Assembly (NCBI GenBank): GCA_031002005.1
Contig: JARYHS010008074.1
Span: forward strand, 282,163,930 to 282,227,929
Origin: Vandiemenella viatica
Taxonomy: Eukaryota > Arthropoda > Insecta > Orthoptera > Morabidae
DNA length: 64,000 nt
Direction: 5' to 3'
A model generated the notes under the pieces. It was given only the letters and a program-made list of their open reading frames with translations, ran no database searches and was not told the DNA's origin. A program made the position numbers and the translations under genes. Of this stretch, positions 54,922 through 64,000 are shown piece after piece. Positions within the stretch are counted from its first letter, which is position 1; each line of letters begins with the position of its first letter.

Positions 54922-55095
54922 CAGTGGCGGATCCAAGGGAGGGGGGGGGGCTAGGGGGTTGAAGCCCCCCTCCCCAAAACCAGAAAACTACCAAGGTCAC
55001 CTCCGACAAGGGCGGCAGTCAAGGCCGGAGTCAAGCCACCCCCAAACGAAATCCTAGCCCCCCCCCCCCAAACCAAAATCCTGGATCCGCCACTG
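54922..55095. mobile_element. 174-bp hAT MITE with 7/8 target duplication
   Basis: Ends CAGTGGCGGATCCAAGG and (complement) CAGTGGCGGATCCAGG. Flanks TCCATATG (54914-54921) and CCCATATG (55096-55103) differ at one base. The interior is G-rich then C-rich, able to pair. Confidence 0.9.
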
Positions 55096-55103
55096 CCCAT
55101 ATG

Positions 55104-56752
55104 GGTTAAACAGAAGTATGCTCTTATTGTGCCAGAGGCTGGGCATACTACTTTGGCCACTGAATTCCAAACAAACAGATGAGTCGATGCCAAATTACTT
55201 ATCTCAGATGCGGGGACTAGAAAAATTAACTATTTAAAATATCGTTACCTAACGAATGACTCGAAAATTTTATGTAAAGCAGAATCAGAGTCACTAGAAA
55301 ATAATTTTTAAATCTTTAAATATATAGAATAACATCTTGGAGAGCGAAATGTATTGTCATAAGTAAAATCTCCTAAATTATGTAACGGCTATGTTTTTTC
55401 TGCCATTTAATTCATCGTAAGTGCTTTGAATGATTTCTATTCATTATGGTGGAAAATAATACATCAGCACGGATAGTTACGAAACGTAGTCAACCGCACT
55501 ATCTTGCAACATCACTGAACAAATACGTGATGAAGTTCCTTCCAAATACAAAGTAAAACCCATCAGTGTAAAAATTTTATTTACTCAGATTGAGTTTTGA
55601 AACTGTGACTTAAAGGTTATGTTACAGAAGTGAAAGGGCCACTTGGAGAATTACGAGTGTATTATACCTCTGGAACTATTTGCAGATAGTGACGCTACAA
55701 TATGAGGCCTATAACGTAACTTAATTCGTACTTTATGCTGCAGCAGGAAATATGAATTGTCATTACGGACTAGGGTGTATTATAATAACCTGACCCAGAC
55801 TTCCACTAAAATTCTAGCTAGGTACTTGAAAATTGGACACTACAGCACAAATCGCAATAGCATTCAATAATATCTCTGACTACACCTGACGTCACATAAG
55901 GCGGCGGTATCTTAAGTTCGTAAAAAACCGGGTCACTTTCCCCGTCCAACTATCGAGAATTCATAGAGTACATAAAACATTTAAAACTCGACAATAAGTT
56001 GATGAAAAAACTCGTTCATAGTTGTTAATGTTTCACTCCCAAAAAGTACAAAAACGAAATTCCAAGACACGTGGAAATTCTTATCCATTTACACGAATAT
56101 ATAAAACCTTCCATATTGTCAGTATATAAACAATAATTAGACCACTACTACTCAAACTTTTTGGTAACTGTAATCACACTCAAAAGCTATGAACAAACCA
56201 CAACCTCTCACAAAGCGCAGATCATGTAGAAAGAGAAACTGTAGGAAAAACTAATATATATATATATATCCAGAACCAAATCCTATTAATTTCATCTCTC
56301 TATTTTGGAAGAAATTGCAGTATAAAACGTAATCTAAACGCAAAAAACCATCGATAGTATAAAGTATAAACACAAATAACTTATCGCTGAAGCAATAGGA
56401 TCAACAATTGATAAATCTCAATAATCGGTTGATAGCGTGTTTGGTCGTCAACTGGCGATAAATGTTGTTTTGAAGAGAACTTTAACAAGAGTTAGAGCTG
56501 ACTTTATACCATCACTCTCCCCAGCTGCGAAATTTAAATCTCAGTTCAATATGATAGATACGATTATTATTTAAAGTAACACATTACTGAAACCGAATAA
56601 TGAAAAATAAAATACATATAACGATTCGGCTTCGCGGACAGGCAACAGGTTGTATCTCTGACAGTGATATTATTGTACCATAACATCCAGTTTGAGAAGA
56701 GCAGATGACCTCTCATCAGAAATATGCTCTGAAATTGATTGAGGCGAACAAG
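55104..56752. other. AT-rich sequence, putative intron next to the beta-subunit exon
   Basis: No coding exon could be recognised, including no second exon with the transmembrane helix expected next in a Na+/K+-ATPase beta gene. TA repeat at about 56252-56268. Confidence 0.5.
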
Positions 56753-56758
56753 ACTCAC

Positions 56759-56906
56759 CCCAGCTTTTGGCAGTCCTGCCGAGAAATTCCTTCGTGGTTG
56801 GATTATATATATCCAGTTTGAGAGCCTCCCAGCGGTTGCCCTTCTCGTGCCGCATGTAGGGGAAATCATCCTCATCCTTGACCGGTGTGGGGGTGCCGGG
56901 AGCCAT
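56759..56906 (-). CDS. nrv: Na+/K+-ATPase beta subunit (nervana-like), first coding exon
   Basis: Forty-nine codons plus one base from ATG 56906 to a splice donor GTGAGT at 56758-56753 (phase 1, splitting a Gly codon). Seen: a short acidic N-terminus MAPGTPTPVKDEDDF, then RWEALKLDIYNPTTKEFLG and RTAKSWG. Known: beta subunits of the sodium pump are single-pass type II membrane proteins. Their cytoplasmic N-terminus ends in a conserved W-x-(Y/W)N-x4-x-FLGRT-x-SW block just before the transmembrane helix, where an intron is common. The start context has G at -3 and G at +4, and the upstream flank is CpG-rich. The rest of the gene would lie at lower coordinates or outside the window. Which paralogue is unknown. 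The exon is short, so the call rests mainly on the FLGRTxxSWG block. Confidence 0.75.
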
Positions 56907-57200
56907 TGCGGTGTTGTCCGGACCGCGTCTCTCTGAGCACTGAGCCTGCTGCTCGCCCGTCAGCCAGGTTATTTCTGACCCGCCGTGTCTGAGGGCGCTG
57001 CTGCTGCCGTGTCCTCCTCCAAACTGACGTTTTATCGCGCCAAATCCTCGGCCGCGGCTCTTATCAACGCACCACGTGATCCTCTATCCTCTGCCATTTG
57101 GCGCCCCCGTTCCCCCACCAATTCTTTGGCAGGTGGACGATTATTGTACTATCTCGCAGCTAGTTGTCAGTATTGCCAAACATCGACTCCTCCACCGCCG
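56907..57200 (-). promoter_or_regulatory. CpG-rich 5' flank / probable promoter and 5' UTR of the beta-subunit gene
   Basis: Many CpG dinucleotides (GGACCGCGTC, ATCGCGCC, TCGGCCGCGG) contrast with the CpG-poor surroundings. An E-box CACGTG is at 57073-57078. No TATA box is evident. Start-site position is unknown. Confidence 0.45.
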
Positions 57201-57408
57201 TAATTCCTTGCTTTTTACCAACGAAATAATTTCGGCTCCAATTTTTTTTATTCAGTTACACTTAGAAATAGGAAAGTGTTTCGTGACGCAAACTGTTGAG
57301 TCTTCTGTTTTATCTTGGTTCTCTATGTGGAGCCGTGTCGGTTTATTAAGACCTAAGGTTTTAGCCATCATGGTGTGGCTTTAATCAAAGGACTACCACA
57401 GCACGATG

Positions 57409-57619
57409 CAGGGCCGGCGTTAGGAGGGGGCGGGGGGGGGGTAAGCGGGTCAAATGTACCAAGGGCCCGACCGGCTGATGGGGGCCCGATCACCGGCTGT
57501 AGGGGCCCCCACTCAACAAGCAAAAAAAAAAAAAAGCCCCTTTGGTCTGAGGGAGGGTCCTAATTGATGAATTCGCCAACAGGTTACCCCCGGACCCCAA
57601 AATCCTAACGCCGGCCCTA
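57409..57619. mobile_element. hAT MITE upstream of the beta-subunit exon
   Basis: Ends CAGGGCCGGCGTTAGG and (complement) TAGGGCCGGCGTTAGG, same family as 42269-42529. Flanks GCACGATG (57401-57408) and GGACAATG (57620-57627) agree at 6 of 8 positions. It lies about 500 bp upstream of the start codon. Confidence 0.85.
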
Positions 57620-57627
57620 GGACAATG

Positions 57628-58339
57628 GCTGAAACGCTTGTTTTTAATAAATCGACGCCGCTCTATCCGGAGAACAAAGATAATGCAATGACCTCGGAAG
57701 TTTACATAATAATTTCTTTTTTCTGCCATTTGATTATCATTATAACACCTTGTATTTTCTTCCTAGTCTTTTTGTTTATGGTTGAATTTAAATATCTCGA
57801 CCGGTATGGTATTACAAAAATGGTAATGACCTGTTTTAAGGAAGCAGAATGTATTATCTTCATAGATAATCGAATTGTAAATGAGTCCACATTAATTCTT
57901 CTTTAACATGACACCAGTGGTGTAGCTGGTGAAACTGATCAGACATTAATCTTAAACAGGCACCAATAGCTGAGAGAACCAGGGAGAATCAAAGTGAAAA
58001 AGTATCAAATGAATGGTCTGCGGCGATAGCTATTTATCATCTTGTGATAGATTTAAAACGGATTTCAGTCGCGTTGAATTCAACGCAATATTGTGAAATA
58101 CTGGAATATTAACCAGGAAAATACCATAATTAGAATGTATTAATGGGTCTAAAATTTCAAATATTACATACAATGTTCCAACACGGATAAACTTACCCCA
58201 AAACTCAAGTGTACCTGTTGTTTACGTAAATAAGAAAGATTATTGAATTTTAGTTTTTGCTCCATAAGAAACAAACATTTTGTAACTGTAATCGTACTGT
58301 GGGGTGAGGTGGTTTAAGGGTTTGCGAAAGACTATAATA
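57628..58339. other. non-coding stretch; one hydrophobic frame not supported
   Basis: A 93-codon plus frame at 57625-57906 is hydrophobic but begins at the MITE edge and lacks a recognisable motif. I treat it as chance. Confidence 0.5.
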
Positions 58340-58648
58340 CCCTCTTCCAGCCAAATGTGAACCTCTCCTTCACGTGGTGCCACCTGTTTGCTAGAACGAG
58401 GCTCTGGCGACTGAAAGATTCTCGGTATAAGCAGTCATCCACTGCTTGCCAACGGCCTCCATAAAGGAGGGCGAAAGAGCGGGGATCGGTCCAGGGCACC
58501 CTCTTGCACTTGGGGTTGGAAACGGCCCTTGAACGCGGGTGACTCAGAAATGATCAATGGCATGGGGATCGATAAGGCAACTGGAAGCCACTGCATTAAA
58601 GACCTTAAGGGTATGCCGAGGCCATGTCACCCTTTCAAATTACATATA
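58340..58648 (+). mobile_element. LINE 5' untranslated part (left half of a split LINE)
   Basis: Contains CCTCTTGCACTTGGGGTTGG, GATCAATGGCATGGGGATCG and CCACTGCATTAAAGACC, which from memory resemble the 5' leader of an abundant endonuclease/RT LINE of grasshoppers. The same copy resumes at about 62626, where GGATCTCCGGATGCGGACTG precedes the start codon. This assignment is inference from order and family memory. Confidence 0.55.
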
Positions 58649-59220
58649 GTACTACCAGAGTACCCGGCGTTGCCCGGTCGAATTGGGATTGATTTATCCG
58701 TACACTGTTTTTACATTTCCGATGTGAATTAGTCGTACCAAGTTTCATTAATTTGCCACCTGCCATTTCCAGAAGTAAGCTAAACATTGATATACCCGAA
58801 CAATTCCTCGAACATGGTGAATTGTATGCTAGATGCAGAATGTCAGCTTACATTTTGGTCCAGGCTGCATTTCAATCTAATCACAACATCTGTTAAAGCT
58901 GCTGCTCAATAATCAAAATCTGCGCGTTAATACAGACCACATACATAAATCTGTACCAGGAATACATCTGTGTGTTCCCGTATCACGCAAAAATTAAGAT
59001 TTTTAATGGGTTTTCACAACTTCAAAGCTTGGGGTCCAAGATAAAATCTGACATGCATGTTAAGGCATTAGGACACATTTATTTTATGAATATTCTGGCA
59101 TAACTTAAAAACAGCTGAATTGACTGTGGGCTTCTACAAAGAACATTGGAAATTAAAAGTGGTGGGAGTAAACGAGAAGAAGGGTTGGGCTTTTGTAAAC
59201 CAAATGTAGACAGTATTGTT

Positions 59221-60200
59221 CTGTTTGATTTAAAGTATACATGAACATAGTTCCATCGTTATTGGATAAAATCTGTGGGTATTTATAAAGAACATTGACA
59301 AAAATGAAGAGGGTGTAAAGGAGAAGAGGAGTTTCGTTTTTGAAAAACTAAATATTTTTCTCTTTGTTTTTAAGCATACGTGCGAAAAGTTCCATCGAAA
59401 TGGGATAAAAACTGTGGGTTTGTATGAAGAGTATTTCCAACAATTAAGTGGGGTGAAGGGCGTAGATTGGGTTTTGTAAACAAAATGTATACAGCATGTT
59501 TCGCTTTGTTTTAAAGTATAGGTGTGTAGTGGTCCTTCGAACACTGATAAAAACTTTGGGAATCTATAAACAACATTATAAATTAAGAGGGGTAAAGGGA
59601 AAGAAGGGTTTGCAAAACAAATGTAGGCAGTATTTTTCTGTTTGTTTTAAAGTATACTTGTGCAAAGTTCCTTCAAAATCGCATAGAATCTGTAGCTTTG
59701 TATAAAGAACGCGACAAAAATTAAGAGCTTGGAAAGAGGGAGAGAGGCTGAGTTTTTGTAAACCAAATATAAACAGTACTTTTCTGTTGTTTTAAAGTAT
59801 ACGATGCAAACTTCCTTCAAAAGAACATTGACAATGATTAAGAGGGGGGGGGGGGGGGGAGAACGAGGTAAGAGGTTGGATTTTTGCAAACCAATGACAG
59901 TACTTTACTCTTTGTTTTAAAGAATATTTGTGCAAAGTTCAAATGGTATAAAAAATTGGAGTTTGTATAAAAATTAATGGTGTAAAGGGGAAGAAGGGGT
60001 GGTTTTTTTATTTTTTTATTTTTTTTTTGGTCAGAAACATTCTCCACGAAAAAATACATATATGAGTCAACTGACATGGTGAATGGTCAAATAGTGCCGA
60101 CTGTAGCTGTGTATAAAGAACATCGACAAAAATTAGAGGAGTGGAAAGAAGGATAAGGGTTAGGCTTTTCCAAACCAAATGTTGACAGTATTTTTCTTTT
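59221..60200 (+). repeat. minisatellite, about 140-bp diverged units
   Basis: GTTTTAAAGTATA (with variants) recurs near 59221, 59364, 59504, 59637, 59782 and 59907. Each is followed by GTTCCATCGAAA-like text, TTTGTATAAAGAACATTGAC, a G-rich stretch (GGGGTGTAAAGGGGAAGAAG), GTTTTTGTAAACCAAATGTA and CAGTATTTTTCTG. Spacing is 125-145 bp. Open frames on the minus strand in this interval (59230-60226) are array artefacts. Confidence 0.88.
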
Positions 60201-60207
60201 TGTTTAA

Positions 60208-60420
60208 ATTTTTTTTTTTCTCTCATCAGTCTTTAGACTGATTTGAAGCAATCCTCGATCCCTTCCTATCTTGTGCTAACCTTTTTATCTCACCATACCC
60301 CTGACAACCCACGTTCTCAATTATTTGCTTCATATATTCTAATCTCTGTTTTCCTCTGCAGTGCTTACCTTCGACTTTTCCCTCCACTATAGTCGGCGTC
60401 ATGAAATTAGACCTGCCAAG
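60208..60420 (-). pseudogene. LINE 3' end, antisense, with poly(A) tract
   Basis: Minus-strand frame with CRGKQRLEYMKQIIENVGCQ, EIKRLAQDRKGSRIASNQSK and a stop; the plus-strand T-run at 60208-60220 is its poly(A) tail. Just before the tail lies a palindrome CAGTCTTTAGACTG. Known: the text GRxRLEYxKQIIxDVGCxxYxEMKRLAxxRxxWRxASNQS is the C-terminus of a common insect LINE. Confidence 0.8.
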
Positions 60421-61599
60421 GTCACGTAGTCTCCACTGCCTCCCCTGCCCGCACCAACCCTCTGTCCCTTGGTTGGGCCGGCGACATTGCCACATTAGCT
60501 TTTGCCGGTCGTCCATGCGTATCTTTACACGCGGTCGCTTTATTTCCTTAGTTTAAGGCCTATTCGAGTAATGTTAATGGTGGTGATGTTCAGGAACATA
60601 ATCATGCAATTAGTGTATTAACAGACAGAAGTAATATTCGCGAACCTGCAGGCCGCCTGGGCATTGGAAACCTAATTAAAATCATTGTAGCAGATATTTT
60701 AAAGTATTTTTAAGGAATATTACCAATAACTAATACGCAAAAATAAAAAATAAAAAATACTTCGCTAAATTACAAACACTGACATGGAGGTATTTGTAGC
60801 AGTCATTTCTATGTATAATCAATCCCTTACATTTTATAAATTAATTTTCGTTTTGTCTTTGTTTTTGAAGATTTCTCGCGAAATTTGTCATGTATGGGCC
60901 ATTGTTTACAATGACAATAATAATTCTTACAGAAGCTGAAAATATCTTTTCTGTGGAGGACAGGAAATATGTTTCTCAGTCGTAAACGAACCGACCGACC
61001 AGCCGGCACTGCGGCATGCGCTGCGCGCAATCATTCGCGCAAATATAAACTGTGAAACAATCCAAAAGGGGTTGTCTGAAGAGGCTTTGCCTGCTACCAG
61101 AATTAATTTCAGTATTTTCTTAGAAACTTTCTCGCTGGAAGTTTTTACGTAAACAAATAAAACGTAAGTAAGTCAGCGACAACATTTTACATTATACAGC
61201 CGAAACAACTAAGCGCTTCGTGTAACATTTTTTTTTTTTATTCACATGCTTCCCTATTTAATGAATAGAATGTATTCGGTATGAGTCTGTTAACTTTCAG
61301 GAAGGCGCATAATTTTTTTGAGTTATTACTTATTATTTTTATTGCTTTTTCTGTCGGTTGAAGTGAAAAAGTATTTTGATTTCTAATTTTCATGGAAACA
61401 CATTACTATTTTTTTAAAAACAGTCACACAAATATTTGGAATTATAAAGAACATCACCTTGTTCCGCATGTTAAGTATTATGTTTTAGAATATTTTTTCG
61501 CACTCATTACTGAAAGTTGATTTTTTTGCTGATTTGCAACACTATTCGGATACTCCGTGACCTTCACAGGACTAATTTCGTGACTGCCTCTATAACAAG
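60421..61599. other. unassigned sequence between LINE pieces
   Basis: The order LINE 5' part (61600-62420) and 3' end (60208-60420) on the minus strand predicts the C-terminal RT region here, but I cannot see it. A GC-rich block at 60400-60540 and AT-rich text follow. Either a deletion with replacement or another insertion. Confidence 0.4.
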
Positions 61600-62420
61600 A
61601 TATCCAATCTTTCATGTCTCAAAATATGACCTACCATCCTCTCTCTTCTTTCTGTAAGCACTTCCACAAACTTCGGCCATTGGTTGTAATTTTACCTCCT
61701 AAATTCCGGAATTCGCTTACTTCTACTATTGTCGGTATTTTAGACCCGACTTCTTTAGAATTTCGAACATCTTGTCCCACCCAACATTATCAATTTTTCT
61801 AAATTAACATACGCCATAAAGTCTCTTTAGTTTTTTTTCTGATCCGTCCTTCAAGTATTAAAAATCAGAATCGCTTCTCTTGTACCGCGGTTTTTCATAA
61901 ACCCATTAACCCAAACTTCACATATTATCGCTTCTACTACACTTTCCATTCTTTCGTATATTATCCTGGTCAGTAATTTTGCAGCATGTGATGTTATAGT
62001 GCGATAATTCTCACATCTGTCAGCTTCAGATGACACTTTTATTAAAATCAGTGGGAATCTCTCCTGTTTCATAACTTTTTGATATAAGTTTGAACAATCT
62101 TTGGATTCCTTCTTCTCATAGGCATTTCAGAAGTTCTGCAGGAATCTCATCAATTCCAACTGTCTTCTTGGTTTCAAATCATTCAAAGCTCTATCAAATT
62201 CTGTCCTCAAAACAGTATTACCTAAGTCATCAACGTCGACATCAACTTCTTTTGCCTATGCACTGTTGTTTAATTCATCTCCATCATACAGTTTCCATAT
62301 GTATTCCTTCCATCGGTTAACTATATCATCTGAGCTTAGAAAAGGTATCCCGCCTGCAGCTTTAATTTTAACGCCTCTGTTCTTCATTTCTCCAAAATTC
62401 TTTTTGATCTTATATTTATG
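61600..62420 (-). pseudogene. LINE reverse transcriptase N-terminal part, antisense
   Basis: On the minus strand, YMMEMN-type pre-RT text, DLKPRRQLELMRFLQNF-like text near 62130-62180, KVSSEADRCENYRTITSHAA and KLLTRIIYERMESVVEAI (61930-62045), then VNGFMKNRGTREAIL (61860-61905). Known: ADKCENYRTISLTxHASKLLxRIIxxRM and FGFRKxxGTREAIL are RT blocks 1-2 of the same LINE family. Many stops and shifts. It belongs to the same family as the plus-strand LINE at 62626-64000. Confidence 0.82.
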
Positions 62421-62625
62421 TTCCATCGAAATCGAATAAAACTGTTGATTTGTATAAAAATCAAGCGGGTGTAAAGGATAAGAGGGGGTGTTTTTTTTTT
62501 TTTTTTGTCACAAGCCTTCTCTACCAGAAAATACATGCATGTGGCAACTTTCATCGTGATCGGTCAAACGTGTCGGAATCTATTAGTTTGGGATATGTAT
62601 ATATACCAACATCTATTTATATATA

Positions 62626-64000
62626 TAGGACGATTGCTTCTTCCTGTATAAAACATTCCGGAGGTAAAATAGTCTTCCAATCGGATCTCCGGATGCGGAC
62701 TGCTTAGGGAGGAATCACCAGAATGGATAGAAACATAATACGAGTCGGAGCATAGAATGTTAGAAATCTGAATGGGTCAGATAGATTAAAAAACTTAAAG
62801 AGAGAAATGGAACGACTTAAGTTGGTTGTTGTTGGGATTAGTGAGATTAAGTGTAACGATGCACAGGATTTCTGGTCGGGGAACACAGGATAATTAGCAC
62901 ACAAGCTGTCATTGGAGTCACTGGTGTAGGATTTGTAATAAACTAGAGAGTAAGGAAACGTGTATTATGAAAGGTTTAGTGACAGGATTATTTTGATGAG
63001 GTTAGAAACTGAGCCCGCCCCAACCACGTTAGTACCAGTGTACGAGATCATGGTCAAACAGAGATTCAGGAATCAGTTTGTAGACTTTAAAGCATACCCA
63101 AGACCAGACATAGACTCTGACCATAATCTGATAGTTATGAAGTGCAGGCTGAAATTCATAGAATCAAGAAGGAATACAAGCGGAACAGACTGGAATTGAA
63201 TAAACTGAAACAATCTAACATAATAGAAAAATTTGCAGAAAGGATAGAAGTGGGTCTAAGTGGGTAACTCTGTATGGAGCTTAACTGAGGACGAATGGAC
63301 TGCATTGAAGAGAGAAATAATTAGAGCTGGTAAAGAATCATTAGGCCTTAGGTAACAAGCCGCCCAAAAACCTTAGACCACAGAAGAAATTTTGGAGCTC
63401 TTGAATCAGAGAAGCACAAAAATGCTCAGACGAAGCAGGTAGAGATCAATACAGACGATTTAGAAATCAGAGAAACAGTAAATGAAAAAAAAAAAAAATG
63501 CCTTCATGAAAAGGGTGAAGAAGTGGAAGTGGAAATGGTCGTAGGCAAAGCAGATGTGGCATATGGGAAGATCAAATTAAGTTTAAAAAAATACATGTAG
63601 AAACATTAAAGGTTCTGATGGGAAACTTCTTTTAAGCTCAAAAGATGGAGCTAACAAATGGAAAGAATATATCGAGAAACTGTATGATGGGGATGACTTG
63701 AACAACAGTGTAAAGTCGACAATGACGACTTAGGAGAACCTGTTTTGAGTACAAAGTTTGATAGAACTCAAATAATGCAGTTGGAATTGATGAGATTCTT
63801 GCAGAACTTCAAGGAGAAGAAGGAATCCAAAGATAATTTAACCTGATATCATCATGTTATGAAAAAGGAGAAAATCCAACTGAGTTTAATAAAAGAATCA
63901 TCTTTACACTTCTGAAGGACGCACAAGCCAATAAATGTGAGGATTATCGCACCATTAGTCTAACATCAAATGCTTCAAAATTACTGACCAGAATAATATA
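62626..64000 (+). pseudogene. LINE with endonuclease and RT start, right half, runs off the window
   Basis: From ATG 62723: MDRNIIRVGA, a stop where Trp is expected, NVRNLNGSDRLKNLKREMER, VVVGISEIKCNDAQDFW (catalytic Glu of the APE-type endonuclease in SEIK), then a jump at about 63040 that deletes the middle of the endonuclease. Next come EIMVKQRFRNQFVDFKAYPR and DIDSDHNLIVMKCRLKF (catalytic SDH). The linker includes EDEWTALKREIIRAGKESLG, an A-run at 63486-63499, and KDGANKWKEYIEKLYDGDD. RT block 1 KCEDYRTISLTSNASKLLTR reaches the window end. Multiple stops and shifts. Confidence 0.85.

Larger units (their letters stand above)
58649..62625 (+). mobile_element. minisatellite-bearing insert inside the LINE
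   Basis: It begins near TACCCGGCGTTGCCCGG (58660-58680) and ends in TA-rich sequence. ATATAG occurs at both edges (58645-58650 and about 62623-62628). It is composed of a unique leader, the array at 59221-60200, an antisense LINE (60208-62420) and a tail (62424-62620) that again shows array words (CCATCGAAATCG, TTTGTATAAAA, GGTGTAAAGGA). Class unknown. Confidence 0.5.

Noticed and set aside
57625..57906. 93-codon hydrophobic frame as a small membrane protein
   Set aside because: It starts at the edge of a MITE and has no recognisable family; hydrophobic frames arise easily in AT-rich DNA.
59230..60226. Series of four minus-strand frames of 70-104 codons with similar composition
   Set aside because: They are the same minisatellite unit translated repeatedly, with similar Tyr/Phe-rich text in each unit.
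1..64000. CRISPR arrays, operons, riboswitches or replication origins
   Set aside because: No regularly spaced short repeats with unique spacers exist; tandem repeats here have units of 140-190 bp without spacers, and the sequence is eukaryotic.

Overview
This is a gene-poor, AT-rich stretch of an animal genome, almost certainly an insect and most likely a large-genome orthopteroid (grasshopper-like). That placement is inference. It rests on an abundant tRNA-headed SINE, Tc1/mariner, hAT and Harbinger-like DNA transposons, insect-type HTH and THAP transposase relics, and one exon that looks like an insect Na+/K+-ATPase beta subunit. There is no bacterial-style gene organisation, and nearly every open frame above 60 codons is chance or transposon-derived.

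The only convincing host coding sequence is a 148-nt first coding exon on the minus strand (56759-56906). It has a good start context, a CpG-rich upstream flank and a GTGAGT splice donor. If the call is right, much or all of 1-56758 would be its first intron.

Layout. 1-10 kb: LINE tail, five SINE copies, one small hairpin MITE, otherwise featureless. 10-13 kb: DUF4817-type transposase relic, a 1.1-kb element with TAA target duplications, and a THAP-domain relic. 13.08-23.07 kb: two near-identical 4.2-4.7-kb blocks meet at a gap of exactly 1000 N. Block A ends at the gap and block B begins there. This looks like two alleles of one locus whose contig ends were not merged, not a genuine tandem duplication. 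The blocks differ by about 2% and by four large indels, one of which is a hAT MITE with a perfect 8-bp target duplication. Both blocks end in a 170-190-bp tandem repeat. 23-40 kb: Harbinger-like G-rich MITEs, a TA-flanked foldback element, a mariner relic, and a LINE reverse transcriptase split in frame by a 1.09-kb transposon. 40.4-46.1 kb: a 4.45-kb element with about 450-bp terminal inverted repeats, carrying a broken zinc-finger-like protein gene. It has itself been hit by a hAT MITE and by a rearranged Tc1 element with about 505-bp snapback arms. A decayed hAT transposase lies beside it. 46.8-51.1 kb: hairpin MITE, internally deleted mariner, near-complete Tc1 element. 52.5-57.6 kb: hAT MITEs (one a head-to-tail dimer) and the beta-subunit exon. 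58.3-64 kb: a LINE split by a minisatellite-bearing insert, which was in turn invaded by an antisense LINE of the same family.

The main value of the window is as a dated stack of transposon insertions with readable target duplications. The most unusual objects are the long-TIR element at 40.4-44.9 kb, the snapback Tc1 inside it, and the unmerged allelic overlap around the N gap.
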